Of a DNA stretch of 64,000 bases, positions 25,606-33,445 are shown one piece after another. Positions within the stretch are counted from its first letter, which is position 1. Each line of letters opens with the position of its first letter. The notes beneath the pieces were generated by a model, which saw only the letters and a program-made list of their open reading frames with translations, made no database searches and had not been told where the DNA came from. The DNA comes from UBA5069 sp963773745 (GTDB lineage: Bacteria > Chloroflexota > Anaerolineae > Caldilineales > Caldilineaceae): assembly GCA_963773745.1 (NCBI GenBank), contig CAVZCL010000001.1:434001-498000 (forward strand). Direction: 5' to 3'. The position numbers were made by a program, and so were the translations under genes.

Positions 25606-26379
25606 CTACCCGGGCTCGTTGAGCAGCGCCTCAATCGCAGCCGCGGTCTCTGCGTAGCGCCCCTCGCCAATTTTGAGGTAGCGGATGTTGCCCTGCTTGT
25701 CCACCAAATACATGGCAGGCCAGTAACGGTTGGCCCAGGCTCGCCAAGTGGACTTGTCGTTGTCGATCGCAATCGGCCAGGTGACGCCCAGGTCGGTCGC
25801 CGCAGCAGCCACGTTCTCGACCACCGCCTCATAGTTGAACTCCGGCGTGTGCACGCCAATGATCACAAGCCCCTCGTCTGCATACTGCTGGTTCCATTCC
25901 TGCAACGCAGGAATCGTGTTGCGACAGTTAATTCAGCCATAGGTCCAGAAGTCAATCAGCACCACCTTGCCGCGCAGGTTGGCAAGGCGCAGCGGCTCGC
26001 TGTTGAGCCACACATCGCTGGTGAGTTCAGGCGCGACGCCCTGCACGGCGTAGGGGCTTGGCGGCGTGACGGTGGGCAACACCACTGCCACTGCCGGCTC
26101 AGGGGCCACAGTAGCCGCAACGGGCAAAGCCGCGGCTGTTTCGTCCGGCAGCGCGCTGGAAGGGTTAACAGGCGCGGCGAGTGGCGGCGGCGGCGCAACT
26201 GCCGAATCCGGCGGCGCTGCAGGCGGCACGCGCCGGGCGGTGGGCAGGGGCGCCGCGCAGCCCGCCAGCAGCAGTGCCGACAACAGCGCTGCGACGGTCA
26301 GTGGCCCAAGGCGCAGGCGCACTTTCACGCGCCGTCGCCTTTGCGACCGCCGTTTTTTGGATCGATTCGCTCCTGCCAT
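25606..26379 (-). CDS. TlpA-like thioredoxin-fold lipoprotein, candidate selenoprotein (UxxC)
   Basis: 257-codon frame from ATG 26379 to the stop at 25606, interrupted by a single in-frame TGA at 25935-25933 (codon 149). N-terminus: very basic stretch, TM core and lipobox 'LLLAGC' near residue 40, then a Pro/Ala-rich linker. The thioredoxin domain reads 'LANLRGKVVLIDFWTYG', TGA, 'INCRNTIPALQEWNQQYADE', 'GLVIIGVHTPEFNYE'. DipZ/TlpA-like relatives have F-W-T-Y-(S/G)-C-I-N-C here, so the TGA exactly replaces the first, nucleophilic Cys of CxxC. A SECIS-like hairpin follows at the right distance. Downstream sequence is fully conserved ('WPIAIDNDKSTWRAWANRYW', 'PAMYLVDKQGNIRYLKIGEG'), unlike a decaying gene. 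Alternatives are a nonsense mutation or base-call error (TGC to TGA). Confidence 0.85.
25896..25935 (-). promoter_or_regulatory. Putative bacterial SECIS element for UGA decoding
   Basis: Read on the minus strand: the UGA (25935-25933), 18 nt, then stem AUUCCUGC (25914-25907), loop GUU (25906-25904) and perfectly complementary stem GCAGGAAU (25903-25896). The apical loop starts 26 nt after the UGA, within the 16-37 nt range described for bacterial SECIS hairpins, and has G in the first loop position as their consensus requires. The element lies inside the coding region, as bacterial SECIS elements do. Confidence 0.75.
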
Positions 26380-26407
26380 TGTCCCATCCTCTCGCAAACG
26401 GTATACT
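26379..26407 (+). promoter_or_regulatory. Putative sigma-70 promoter of the MOCOS-like gene
   Basis: TTGTCC (26379-26384), 17-nt spacer, TATACT (26402-26407), about 90 nt before the start at 26499. It lies in the 119-bp region between the divergent selenoprotein candidate and the MOCOS-like gene. Confidence 0.55.
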
Positions 26408-26498
26408 GATCGCATCGGCCCCGCATGACCCGGCCGATCCTCGAAGCATCCCATATCTGGTCCCGGCCTCCACGCCGAGCGAGCACTGGAGCAGAGCC

Positions 26499-28013
26499 AT
26501 GCTGGATACACCCGTTCGCAGCGCAACCGCGCAGCCAGTAGAAGATAAAACGCAGCCGGACGCCGTAGCGGATTTCCTGCGGCGCTTTCCCGCCTATGGC
26601 GAGACGGCCCACATGGACGCGCTGCGCCGCACCGACTACGCGCGCCTGGACGCCGCGGGCCACGTCTACCTCGACTACACAGGCGGCGGCCTCTACGCCG
26701 AGTCACAGTTGCGCAAGCACATGGAGCTGCTGACCAGCAATGTCTTTGGCAACCCGCACAGCAACAATCCTACATCGCTGGCCATGACGCACCTGGTGGA
26801 GAATGCCCGCCGCGCCGTGCTCGATTTCTTCAACGCCGACCCCGAAGAGTACCTTGTCATCTTCACGCCCAACTGCAGCGGCGCGCTGCACCTTGTGGCC
26901 GAGGCCTTCCCCTTTGCGCCTGACGGCGAGTACCTGATTGCATGGGACAACCACAACTCAGTCAACGGCATTCGCGAGTATGCGCAGGCGCGTGGCGCCA
27001 CGGTAACCTACCTGCCCGTGCACACACCGGAGATGCGCTTTGACGCCGACGAAGTGCGCGCCCAGTTGCGCAAGCCCGCGGCCGGCCCGCGCCTCTTTGC
27101 CTTTCCTGCGCAGTCGAACTTTAGCGGCGTGCAACATGATCTGGCGTGGGTGGCCGAGGCGCAGGCGCTGGGCTGGGATGTGCTGCTCGACTGCGCCGCC
27201 TTTGCGCCCACCAACCGGCTCAACCTGGGCGCGGTGCACCCTGACTACGTACCTCTCTCCTTCTACAAGCTCTTTGGCTATCCCACAGGCGTGGGCGTGC
27301 TGCTCATGCGGCGTGCTGCGCTGGAGCGGCTGCGCAGGCCCTGGTTTGCGGGCGGCACGATTACCATCGCGTCGGTCCAGGATCGGGGCTGGCACCACCT
27401 GATTCGGGGCGAGGCCGGTTTTGAGGATGGTACAGTCAATTATCTGAGCCTGCCTGCCGTGCAGATTGGGCTGGAGCACATGACCGCCGTAGGGGTGGAT
27501 GCGATTCACACGCGCGTTGTGGCCCTCACCGGCTGGCTGCTGGAGGAGATGGCGGCGCTGCGCCACAGCAACGGCGCGCCGATTGTGCGCATTTTTGGCC
27601 CAACGGACACAACGGCACGCGGCGGCACGATTGCATTCAACTTTGTGGATGACGCGGGCGCGGTGTTTGACTACCGCCGCATTGAGGCGTTGGCGTCGGA
27701 TGCACGGATTTCGCTGCGCACGGGCTGCTTCTGCAACCCAGGCGCGGGTGAAATTGCCCACGGCATTACGCATGACGAAATGGCGAAGTGCTTTGCGAGC
27801 AGTGAGCCGGTCACCTATCAGCAGCTTTACGAGACAATGCGTGAGAACGGCAAGACAGCCGCCACCTTCCGCATTTCGCTGGGGATCGCATCCAACTTCG
27901 CCGACGCGCAGGCCTTTATTGCCTTTGCACAGCAGTTCCGCGATGCGGATGGGGCCACTTTTGCGGCCCATGCCCCTGGAGAGCATGACGCCCTGCTGCG
28001 CGACGTGACGTGA
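26499..28013 (+). CDS. Class V aminotransferase-fold PLP enzyme, MoCo-sulfurase (MOCOS)-like
   Basis: 504-residue PLP enzyme similar to the N-terminal domain of molybdenum cofactor sulfurase and to cysteine desulfurases. 'VYLDYTGGGLYAESQLRKHM' near residue 65 and 'FGNPHSNNPTSLAMT' near 88 are typical; 'FTPNCSGALHLVAEAFPF' holds the cofactor phosphate region; PLP Lys is in 'PLSFYKLFGYPTGVGVLLMR' near 255; 'ISLRTGCFCNPGAGE' near 410 contains the persulfide-forming Cys expected in MOCOS. No MOSC domain follows. ATG at 26499 was chosen because similarity starts shortly after; the frame is open much further upstream through the divergent gene. It is transcribed divergently from the UGA-containing TlpA-like gene. 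Substrate, cysteine or selenocysteine, is not determined. Confidence 0.85.
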   Translation: MLDTPVRSATAQPVEDKTQPDAVADFLRRFPAYGETAHMDALRRTDYARLDAAGHVYLDYTGGGLYAESQLRKHMELLTSNVFGNPHSNNPTSLAMTHLVENARRAVLDFFNADPEEYLVIFTPNCSGALHLVAEAFPFAPDGEYLIAWDNHNSVNGIREYAQARGATVTYLPVHTPEMRFDADEVRAQLRKPAAGPRLFAFPAQSNFSGVQHDLAWVAEAQALGWDVLLDCAAFAPTNRLNLGAVHPDYVPLSFYKLFGYPTGVGVLLMRRAALERLRRPWFAGGTITIASVQDRGWHHLIRGEAGFEDGTVNYLSLPAVQIGLEHMTAVGVDAIHTRVVALTGWLLEEMAALRHSNGAPIVRIFGPTDTTARGGTIAFNFVDDAGAVFDYRRIEALASDARISLRTGCFCNPGAGEIAHGITHDEMAKCFASSEPVTYQQLYETMRENGKTAATFRISLGIASNFADAQAFIAFAQQFRDADGATFAAHAPGEHDALLRDVT

Positions 28014-28079
28014 CGTGAGTTTACGGAGCAGATGCCCCAACGAACCTTTTGTTGGCGTTGACAATTTGAGGTGACTACG

Positions 28080-28340
28080 ATGGCATACAAAATTCTACTG
28101 GATGAGGAGCTGGCTCGCCGCGTCGAAGCCGCCGCCGCATCGGCTGGCCTGCCGCCCGAGCAGTACGTTATGCATGTGCTTTCAAATGACGTGAAACAAA
28201 AGGAAATGCAGGCGGAGCTTGCAGCCAGGCCATGGATGCGCTACTTCGGGATATCGCACAGGCTGGCAGCTGAAGTGCAGAAGATTGACGCGACAATAGA
28301 GGACGAATTCGAGCGCTTGGAAGACGAGGACCTTGCTTGA
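28080..28340 (+). CDS. VapB-like antitoxin of a type II toxin-antitoxin pair
   Basis: 86-residue protein whose N-terminus 'YKILLDEELARRVEAAAASA' looks like a ribbon-helix-helix or CopG-type DNA-binding segment, followed by 'GLPPEQYVMHVLSND' and an acidic helical tail 'IEDEFERLEDEDLA' suited to wrap a toxin. ATG at 28080 is preceded by GAGGTG 6 nt upstream; a GTG 9 nt earlier is less likely. The stop overlaps the PIN toxin start by 4 nt, the usual antitoxin-toxin coupling. It should repress its own operon. Confidence 0.75.
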   Translation: MAYKILLDEELARRVEAAAASAGLPPEQYVMHVLSNDVKQKEMQAELAARPWMRYFGISHRLAAEVQKIDATIEDEFERLEDEDLA

Positions 28341-28717
28341 TTCTCGACACGAACGCCCTCTCCGCCTTTCTGCGCGGAGATGATGCCATTCGCGATGCAG
28401 TCGGGTCGGCGCAGATTTTTGCTGTGCCTGTCGTGGTCATCGGTGAGTATCTATTTGGCCTCCTCTCCTCCAAACAGCGGGTGCAGCTTGAGGCTGATTT
28501 AACGAGGTTGCTCGGCACCGCCGATGTACTTCATGTCACAGATGAGACGGCGAAGCACTATGCGGCAATCCGCCATGAGTTGCGAAGTGTCGGCCGCCCC
28601 ATTCCGCAGAACGACGCGTGGATCGCCGCGCTGGCGCGCCAGTACACGCTGCCGATTCTGAGTCGTGACGCGCATTTTGATGTAGTCGTCGGCATCGCAC
28701 GAATAAGCTGGCCGTAA
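28337..28717 (+). CDS. VapC-like PIN-domain ribonuclease toxin
   Basis: 126-residue PIN domain. Acidic metal-binding residues are at 'LDTNALSAFL' (Asp4), 'VIGEYLFGLLS' (Glu near 40), 'IPQNDAWIAALARQY' (Asp near 93) and 'LPILSRDAHFDVV' (Asp near 111), all in the standard order. Start codon is TTG at 28337, inside the overlap with the antitoxin stop; 'MILDTNALS' is the canonical opening. Likely an RNase that cuts tRNA or rRNA when free of antitoxin. A 16-bp hairpin terminator follows 46 nt downstream. Confidence 0.88.
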   Translation: MILDTNALSAFLRGDDAIRDAVGSAQIFAVPVVVIGEYLFGLLSSKQRVQLEADLTRLLGTADVLHVTDETAKHYAAIRHELRSVGRPIPQNDAWIAALARQYTLPILSRDAHFDVVVGIARISWP

Positions 28718-28763
28718 CTGGCAGTTACGGCAATTGCCATGGCAGCGGAATGAACGAAATGAC

Positions 28764-28797
28764 AAGGGCGGGATCTGCAACTGCAGATCCCGCCCTT
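28764..28797. terminator. 16-bp perfect hairpin between convergent genes
   Basis: AAGGGCGGGATCTGCA, loop AC, exact complement, followed by TAATGTTT. Placed between the VapC stop and the end of the minus-strand gene at 28837, so it can terminate both. Confidence 0.8.
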
Positions 28798-28836
28798 AAT
28801 GTTTGAGTATATAACCTAGGTACATTAACTGATAAC

Positions 28837-29835
28837 CTACGTTCTTTCATATACGCGATAGAATGGCTCCAGCCGCGCCCGAATGCGCGCCTCGAGGTAG
28901 CCGTCGGCGTGGGCCTTGGCCGCAATTGGCTGTGCCACGCTCCAGAGCGCATCAACCACCTGCGCCTCATCCATGCCTATTTCGCGGAGAAGCTGCGCCA
29001 CCGGTTCGGCCGCATGGCTCTCCATGAAGCCATCCAGCAGGCGGGCAAGAATCGTGTCAAACGCGGGGGTGGTGCGGAAGTGCAGAGCCGCTGAACGAGC
29101 AAAATCGACAATGTCCACCAGCAGCGCGGCGTCCACCATGCCGGCGAACTCGGCGGCGGTGCGCTGCGCGTTGCTCTGCCACAGTTCGTCGGCCAACTGC
29201 CAGATCATTGCATCATCCAGCACGCTGTTGAGGTAGCGCTCGCTCTCGTTGAGCGTATCCTTGATATTGGCGCGAATGAAGGCGACAAGCTGCTTGTCCA
29301 CCCCCTTCTCCAAATTCGGCGCTGCCGAACTGAGCGCGCTTTGGCCAAAGCGCACCAGCGACGATGCGCCCGGTATGCGCCGGGCAAAGACATTCTCGGT
29401 GAGGACGAAGCCCTTGATGCCGTTGTAGAGCACATTGGAAACAAGCATCGCATAGACCGAGCTCTGCACAACCTGCCGCGTTAATTCGCGCCGCAGCGGC
29501 TTCATGCCCACAATGGCCTCGGTCAACTGGTCATACTGGCGACGATCCAGGAGATCACCCAACGAGGCGTCGCCGGCAAGCAGCGTGGCGTGGATGCTTT
29601 TGACCGCCTCCTCAACTACGGCCACCAGCCCATCAACAATGGGGAACTCGACCAGGGCGTTGCGCACAGCGGCGTCAAGCGCCTCACGCGGCAGAAGATC
29701 GCCCAGGGGCACCTTCTCCAGCCACCCGTAGGCGGCCGCAACCTCATCCGCAAGCGTGGCGCGCAGCCCATCACCGCACCAGCGGTCGACTTCAAAGCGC
29801 ACATGAGCATTGAGCATTGCATCCAGCGTGGACAC
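28837..29835 (-). CDS. Conserved hypothetical alpha-helical protein
   Basis: About 332 residues, no domain recognised. The sequence is rich in amphipathic helices with acidic and hydrophobic residues ('LPREALDAAVRNALVEFPIV', 'LVAFIRANIKDTLNESERYL', 'EPVAQLLREIGMDEAQVVDA'). A mildly hydrophobic stretch 'VYAMLVSNVLYNGIKGFVL' near residue 145 may contact membrane. GTG at 29835 was chosen because GGAG lies 5 nt upstream; an in-frame open stretch reaches further into the DinB gene but that part is a shadow. It follows the DinB gene by 46 nt on the same strand, so they probably share a transcript. Function unknown. Confidence 0.65.
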   Translation of the reverse strand: MSTLDAMLNAHVRFEVDRWCGDGLRATLADEVAAAYGWLEKVPLGDLLPREALDAAVRNALVEFPIVDGLVAVVEEAVKSIHATLLAGDASLGDLLDRRQYDQLTEAIVGMKPLRRELTRQVVQSSVYAMLVSNVLYNGIKGFVLTENVFARRIPGASSLVRFGQSALSSAAPNLEKGVDKQLVAFIRANIKDTLNESERYLNSVLDDAMIWQLADELWQSNAQRTAAEFAGMVDAALLVDIVDFARSAALHFRTTPAFDTILARLLDGFMESHAAEPVAQLLREIGMDEAQVVDALWSVAQPIAAKAHADGYLEARIRARLEPFYRVYERT

Positions 29836-29881
29836 GGCAACTCCAGTCACTGCGAAGGGGCGTACAAGCGCGGGCAGCGGA

Positions 29882-30367
29882 TCAGCGGCGGTTGAACCAG
29901 AGGTAGAAGATGAGGTCCTGCGCAGAGGTGGGCGCGCCCAGCGCGTCCAGGCCGGACAACACCTGCGCACGGTGGTCGGTGCCGTGGTTGACAAGCTGGA
30001 AGAGCACATGCCACGTCGGCCCCATCATTTCAGGCAATACTTCGTCAAGCTGCTCGTCGGTGAGCGTGGCCACATAGGAGAGTGTATCTGCCGCCACCTC
30101 TTCCCAGTGTGCGCGCAAGGCCTCGGCGGTGGGATATGCTTCGGGGTCAATCTGATACTGCTGACCGCCGGGCTCTCCCTTGAGCCCCATGAGCCACGCC
30201 GTGCTGACGCGTGTAACGTGGGTCATCTGGTTGCGGATGGAGCCATGCGAGTAGGGCAGAGCCTGGTTGTACTGCTCAGGCGTCAGGGCGGCAACCGTTT
30301 CCCAAATGCGCCGCCACGTCGCGACGTCATAGGCAAAGAGGGTGCGGAGCATGTCAGAACTGTTCAT
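29882..30367 (-). CDS. DinB-family (DUF664-like) four-helix metal-binding protein
   Basis: 161 residues, the usual DinB/YfiT-like size. Family pattern: 'LRTLFAYDVATWRRIWETV' helix, 'SIRNQMTHVTRVSTAWLMG' with the first metal-ligand His near residue 50, and 'LFQLVNHGTDHRAQVLSGL' with the HxxxH pair near 128-132, followed by 'LGAPTSAQDLIFYLW'. Some relatives are thiol-dependent S-transferases (bacillithiol or mycothiol); the substrate here is unknown. ATG at 30367. It lies downstream of the corrinoid-protein gene on the same strand. Confidence 0.85.
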   Translation of the reverse strand: MNSSDMLRTLFAYDVATWRRIWETVAALTPEQYNQALPYSHGSIRNQMTHVTRVSTAWLMGLKGEPGGQQYQIDPEAYPTAEALRAHWEEVAADTLSYVATLTDEQLDEVLPEMMGPTWHVLFQLVNHGTDHRAQVLSGLDALGAPTSAQDLIFYLWFNRR

Positions 30368-30470
30368 TTGCGCTCCTTTGTGAAGTGGGCTTTGTATTGT
30401 GTGGGCGCAGGGCGGCTGCCCGTCTCAAGCGGCAGCGGTCGACCGCCGCTGCGAAAGCGTACGCGCCGAA

Positions 30471-31154
30471 TCAGGCGGCCCGCGCGGCGCTCAGCTTGCG
30501 CTGCATGTGGCGCTTGGCAATCTCCACACTCACGGCGGCGTCGCGCCCAAAGGCGTCTGCGCCCACGTCGCGGGCAAAGTTCTCAGTGACCGGCGCGCCA
30601 CCCACCATGACGTAGATGTCATCGCGAATACCCTCTTCGCCCAGCGTATCCACAACCACCTTCATGTAGGGCATGGTGGTTGTGAGCAGTGCGCTCATGC
30701 CGATGATATCGGGCTTGTGCTCGCGGATGGCTGCCAGGAACTTGTCAGCGTCGACGTTGATGCCAAGGTTGATGACCTCGAAGCCGGCCCCCTCCAGCAT
30801 CATCGCGACGAGATTCTTGCCGATGTCATGAATGTCGCCCTTGACGGTGCCGATGATCATGGTGCCGACGCGTGGCGCGCCCGTTTCCGTGAGCAGCGGG
30901 CGCAGCACTTCCATGCCCGCCTTCATGGCATTGGCCGCCATGAGCACTTCGGGCACGAAAAGGATGCCGTCGCGGAAGTCGATACCGACGATGTCCATGC
31001 CGGCTACAAGTCCGCCGTCGAGCACCTCCTGGGGCGTTTGGCCGCGCGCCAGCGCTTCGTGCACCTGCGCGGGAATTTCTTCGCGCACGCCGTCGTACAA
31101 ATCATCCTGCATCTGCAGGTAGAGTTCTCCAAGGTCCAGTTCTGTATAACCCAT
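30471..31154 (-). CDS. Corrinoid (cobalamin-binding) methyl carrier protein
   Basis: 227 residues with an N-terminal helical cap ('LYLQMQDDLYDGVREEIPAQ', 'GLVAGMDIVGIDFRDGILFV', 'PEVLMAANAMKAGMEVLRP') and a C-terminal B12-binding Rossmann domain: 'MIIGTVKGDIHDIGKNLVAM' near residue 100 carries the D-x-H-x-x-G cobalt-ligand motif, then 'VINLGINVDADKFL', 'IGMSALLTTTMPYMK' and 'YVMVGGAPVTENFARDVGAD'. This is the layout of MtaC/MtbC/MttC and methionine-synthase cobalamin modules. Such proteins carry a methyl group from a substrate-specific methyltransferase to folate or CoM; no methyltransferase is adjacent. It follows fhs on the same strand after a strong hairpin. Confidence 0.93.
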   Translation of the reverse strand: MGYTELDLGELYLQMQDDLYDGVREEIPAQVHEALARGQTPQEVLDGGLVAGMDIVGIDFRDGILFVPEVLMAANAMKAGMEVLRPLLTETGAPRVGTMIIGTVKGDIHDIGKNLVAMMLEGAGFEVINLGINVDADKFLAAIREHKPDIIGMSALLTTTMPYMKVVVDTLGEEGIRDDIYVMVGGAPVTENFARDVGADAFGRDAAVSVEIAKRHMQRKLSAARAA

Positions 31155-31254
31155 GGTTATGCGCTCCTGAATTGTTCAATCACCGAGTGCGCCCATTGTA
31201 CACGATGGCAACCGGAACCAAGAACAATCCCGACACACAGGCGCAGCGGTCGCG

Positions 31255-31313
31255 CAGTGAAAAGCAAAGGCAGGAACAACATTGATTGTTGTTCCTGCCT
31301 TTGCTTTTCACTG
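31255..31313. terminator. 27-bp perfect hairpin between fhs and the corrinoid gene
   Basis: CAGTGAAAAGCAAAGGCAGG then AACAACA (31255-31281), 5-nt loop, exact complement (31287-31313); imperfect pairing extends outward to about 31235 and 31332. It could end the fhs transcript or attenuate the distal genes. Confidence 0.75.
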
Positions 31314-31353
31314 CCCTACCGCTGCGCCTGTGCGCCTTTGCGTCGGGGTTATG

Positions 31354-33060
31354 CTAGAAGAGCCCCACCACTTGACCCGTTTCGAAGTCGATGTCGACGC
31401 GCTCGGCGGCGGGGTGGCTGGGCAGGCCGGGCATGGTGCGCATTGCGCCCACGATCGGGTAGATGAAGCCCGCACCCACGCTCGCTCGCACCTCGCGAAT
31501 TGGCAGGGTAAAGCCGCTTGGCGCACCCTTGATCTTCGGGTCGGCTGTCAGGCTCAAGTGGGTCTTGGCCATGCAGATGGGCAGGCCGCCAAAGCCGTTC
31601 TTCTCGTAGGATTTGATCTGCGCCTCTGCCTGCGCCTCGAAGACCACTTCGCCCGCGCCGTAAATCTCGCGCGCAATCGTCTCGATCTTCTCCTTGATGG
31701 GCAAGTCGAGCGCATAGAGCGGGTGGAACTCGTTCGGCTCGTTGCACGCCTCCTCCACCGCGCGTGCCAGGTCAACTGCGCCGGCGCCGCCATCCATCCA
31801 GTGGGTGGAGACTGCGCAGCGCACGCCTTCTTCGCGGCAGATGGCAAAGACTGCTTCGGTCTCGCTGGGGTGGTCTGTGGCAAAGGCATTGACGCAGACC
31901 ACGGGGCTAATGCCATGCTTCTTGACGTTCTGAATCTGCTTGCGCAGGTTGGAGCCACCCTCGAAGACGTCGTCCGCGTTCTCGCGCAGCATCTCCTCCG
32001 GCAGCGGCTTGCCGGGCACGACCTTGTACTTGCCCGTGTGCAGCTTGAGCGCACGGATTGTGGCCACCACGACCGCAGCATTGGGCTTGAGGCCACTGTA
32101 GCGCGTCTTGATGTTGAAGAATTTCTCTGCGCCAATGTCGGCGCCGAAGCCCGCTTCCGTGAGCAGATAGTCACCGCACTTGATGCCGATCAGGTCGGCC
32201 AGAATGCTGCTGTTGCCGTGTGCAATGTTGGCAAAGGGGCCGGCATGCACGAGGGCTGGCGTGTTCTCCAGCGTTTGGAAGAGGTTCGGCTTGATGGCTT
32301 CCTTCATCAGCACTGTCATCGCGCCCGCGGCCAGCAGCTCCTCGGCAGTGACTGGCTTCTTCTCCTTGTTCTGGCCGATCACAATGCGCCCAAAGCGGTC
32401 GCGCATGTCGCGCAGGCTGGTTGTCAGCGCCAAAATCGCCATGACTTCGCTGGCGACCGTAATGTCAAAGCCCGATTCGCGCGGAATGCCGTCGCTCTTG
32501 CCGCCCAGGCCGATGATGATGTTGCGCAGGTCGCGGTCGTTGGTGTCGATGACGCGCCGCCAGGTAATCGAGTAGGGGTCAATATTGAGCGCATTGCCCT
32601 GGTAGATATGGTTGTCGATCATGGCAGCGAGGAGGTTGTTGGCAGCCGTGATGGCGTGGAAGTCGCCCGTCATGTGCAGGTTGAACTGCTCCATGGGCAC
32701 AACCTGGCTGTAGCCGCCGCCGGCCGCGCCCCCCTTGATGCCGAAGGTTGGCCCCTGGCTGGGCTGGCGCACGGCAATGGTTGCATTGCGCCCAATGTGG
32801 CTGAAGCCCTGCCCCAGGCCCACGGTTGTGGTGCTCTTGCCCTCGCCCAGGGGCGTGGGCGTAATCGCCGTCACGACTACGTACTTGGCGTCCGGCCGAT
32901 CCTTCAGCTTGTCAATCGTCTCGAGCTTGACCTTGGCCATGGATTCGCCATAGAGCTCGATGTCGCTGCGCTCGAGGCCCATCTTCTCGGCAATCGCCTC
33001 GATTGGTATCAGTGTTGCTGCTTGCGCAATGTCAATATCGCTGGGAACTTTTTTTGCCAC
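31354..33060 (-). CDS. fhs: Formate-tetrahydrofolate ligase
   Basis: ATP-dependent formation of 10-formyl-THF from formate, the second step of the Wood-Ljungdahl methyl branch and also used in general one-carbon supply. 568 residues. ATP site 'ITPTPLGEGKSTTTVGLGQG' near 67-86; 'RQPSQGPTFGIKGGAAGGGY' near 97; 'MTGDFHAITAANNLLAAMID' near 128; 'YSITWRRVIDTNDRDLRNII' near 160; C-terminal 'GFTLPIREVRASVGAGFIYP' and 'AMRTMPGLPSHPAAE'. All are family hallmarks and the length is normal. ATG at 33060. It is part of the minus-strand one-carbon gene group with metF and metV about 3-5 kb upstream. Confidence 0.97.
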   Translation of the reverse strand: MAKKVPSDIDIAQAATLIPIEAIAEKMGLERSDIELYGESMAKVKLETIDKLKDRPDAKYVVVTAITPTPLGEGKSTTTVGLGQGFSHIGRNATIAVRQPSQGPTFGIKGGAAGGGYSQVVPMEQFNLHMTGDFHAITAANNLLAAMIDNHIYQGNALNIDPYSITWRRVIDTNDRDLRNIIIGLGGKSDGIPRESGFDITVASEVMAILALTTSLRDMRDRFGRIVIGQNKEKKPVTAEELLAAGAMTVLMKEAIKPNLFQTLENTPALVHAGPFANIAHGNSSILADLIGIKCGDYLLTEAGFGADIGAEKFFNIKTRYSGLKPNAAVVVATIRALKLHTGKYKVVPGKPLPEEMLRENADDVFEGGSNLRKQIQNVKKHGISPVVCVNAFATDHPSETEAVFAICREEGVRCAVSTHWMDGGAGAVDLARAVEEACNEPNEFHPLYALDLPIKEKIETIAREIYGAGEVVFEAQAEAQIKSYEKNGFGGLPICMAKTHLSLTADPKIKGAPSGFTLPIREVRASVGAGFIYPIVGAMRTMPGLPSHPAAERVDIDFETGQVVGLF

Positions 33061-33200
33061 GGATGATGCTCCTTTGCATATACGGCCTTAGAATTGATAC
33101 CTGAATGATGAACTCGCGAAATGTGGACAACCCTGCAGCGGCGGCGGCAGCCGCCATTCTTGAGGACGCGACGCGTTTAAGCTGCGGCGGTTGATGAAGT

Positions 33201-33404
33201 TGCCGAAACACATCGGTATCGCCGCGGCTTGCGCCAACGGCAACCTCACCCCCGGCCCCTCTCCATGCTCTTGCCACGCCATGGGGGCGTGGCGTGAGGG
33301 CGGAGAGGGGAGACCTGCGTCGACGGAGGTGCTCCCCTCTCCATTCTGGAGAGGGGCCGGGGGTGAGGTTGCCGTTGGCGGCTGACTACCGAAACAATTC
33401 GGCA
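33201..33404. mobile_element. MITE-like palindromic element related to the one at 20.7 kb
   Basis: Perfect 33-bp arms 33232-33264 and 33347-33379 beginning GCCAACGGCAACCTCACCCC; the same CAACCTCACCCCCGGCCCC block forms the inner arms of the element at 20681-20902. Outer ends TGCCGAA...TCGGTA and their inverted counterparts extend to 33201 and 33404. The centre holds a second small inverted repeat CCACGCC-ATGG-GGCGTGG. No clear target duplication is seen. It fills the gap between fhs and the next gene. Confidence 0.8.
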
Positions 33405-33445
33405 CCAATCATAAACCGCCGCTACGTACCTGCCCGCGCCGCATC

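Noticed and set aside
25933..25935. Treating the TGA in the TlpA-like gene as a true stop giving two separate genes
   Set aside because: The downstream half has no plausible start or ribosome site, and the frame continues across the TGA at the conserved Cys position with a hairpin at SECIS distance.
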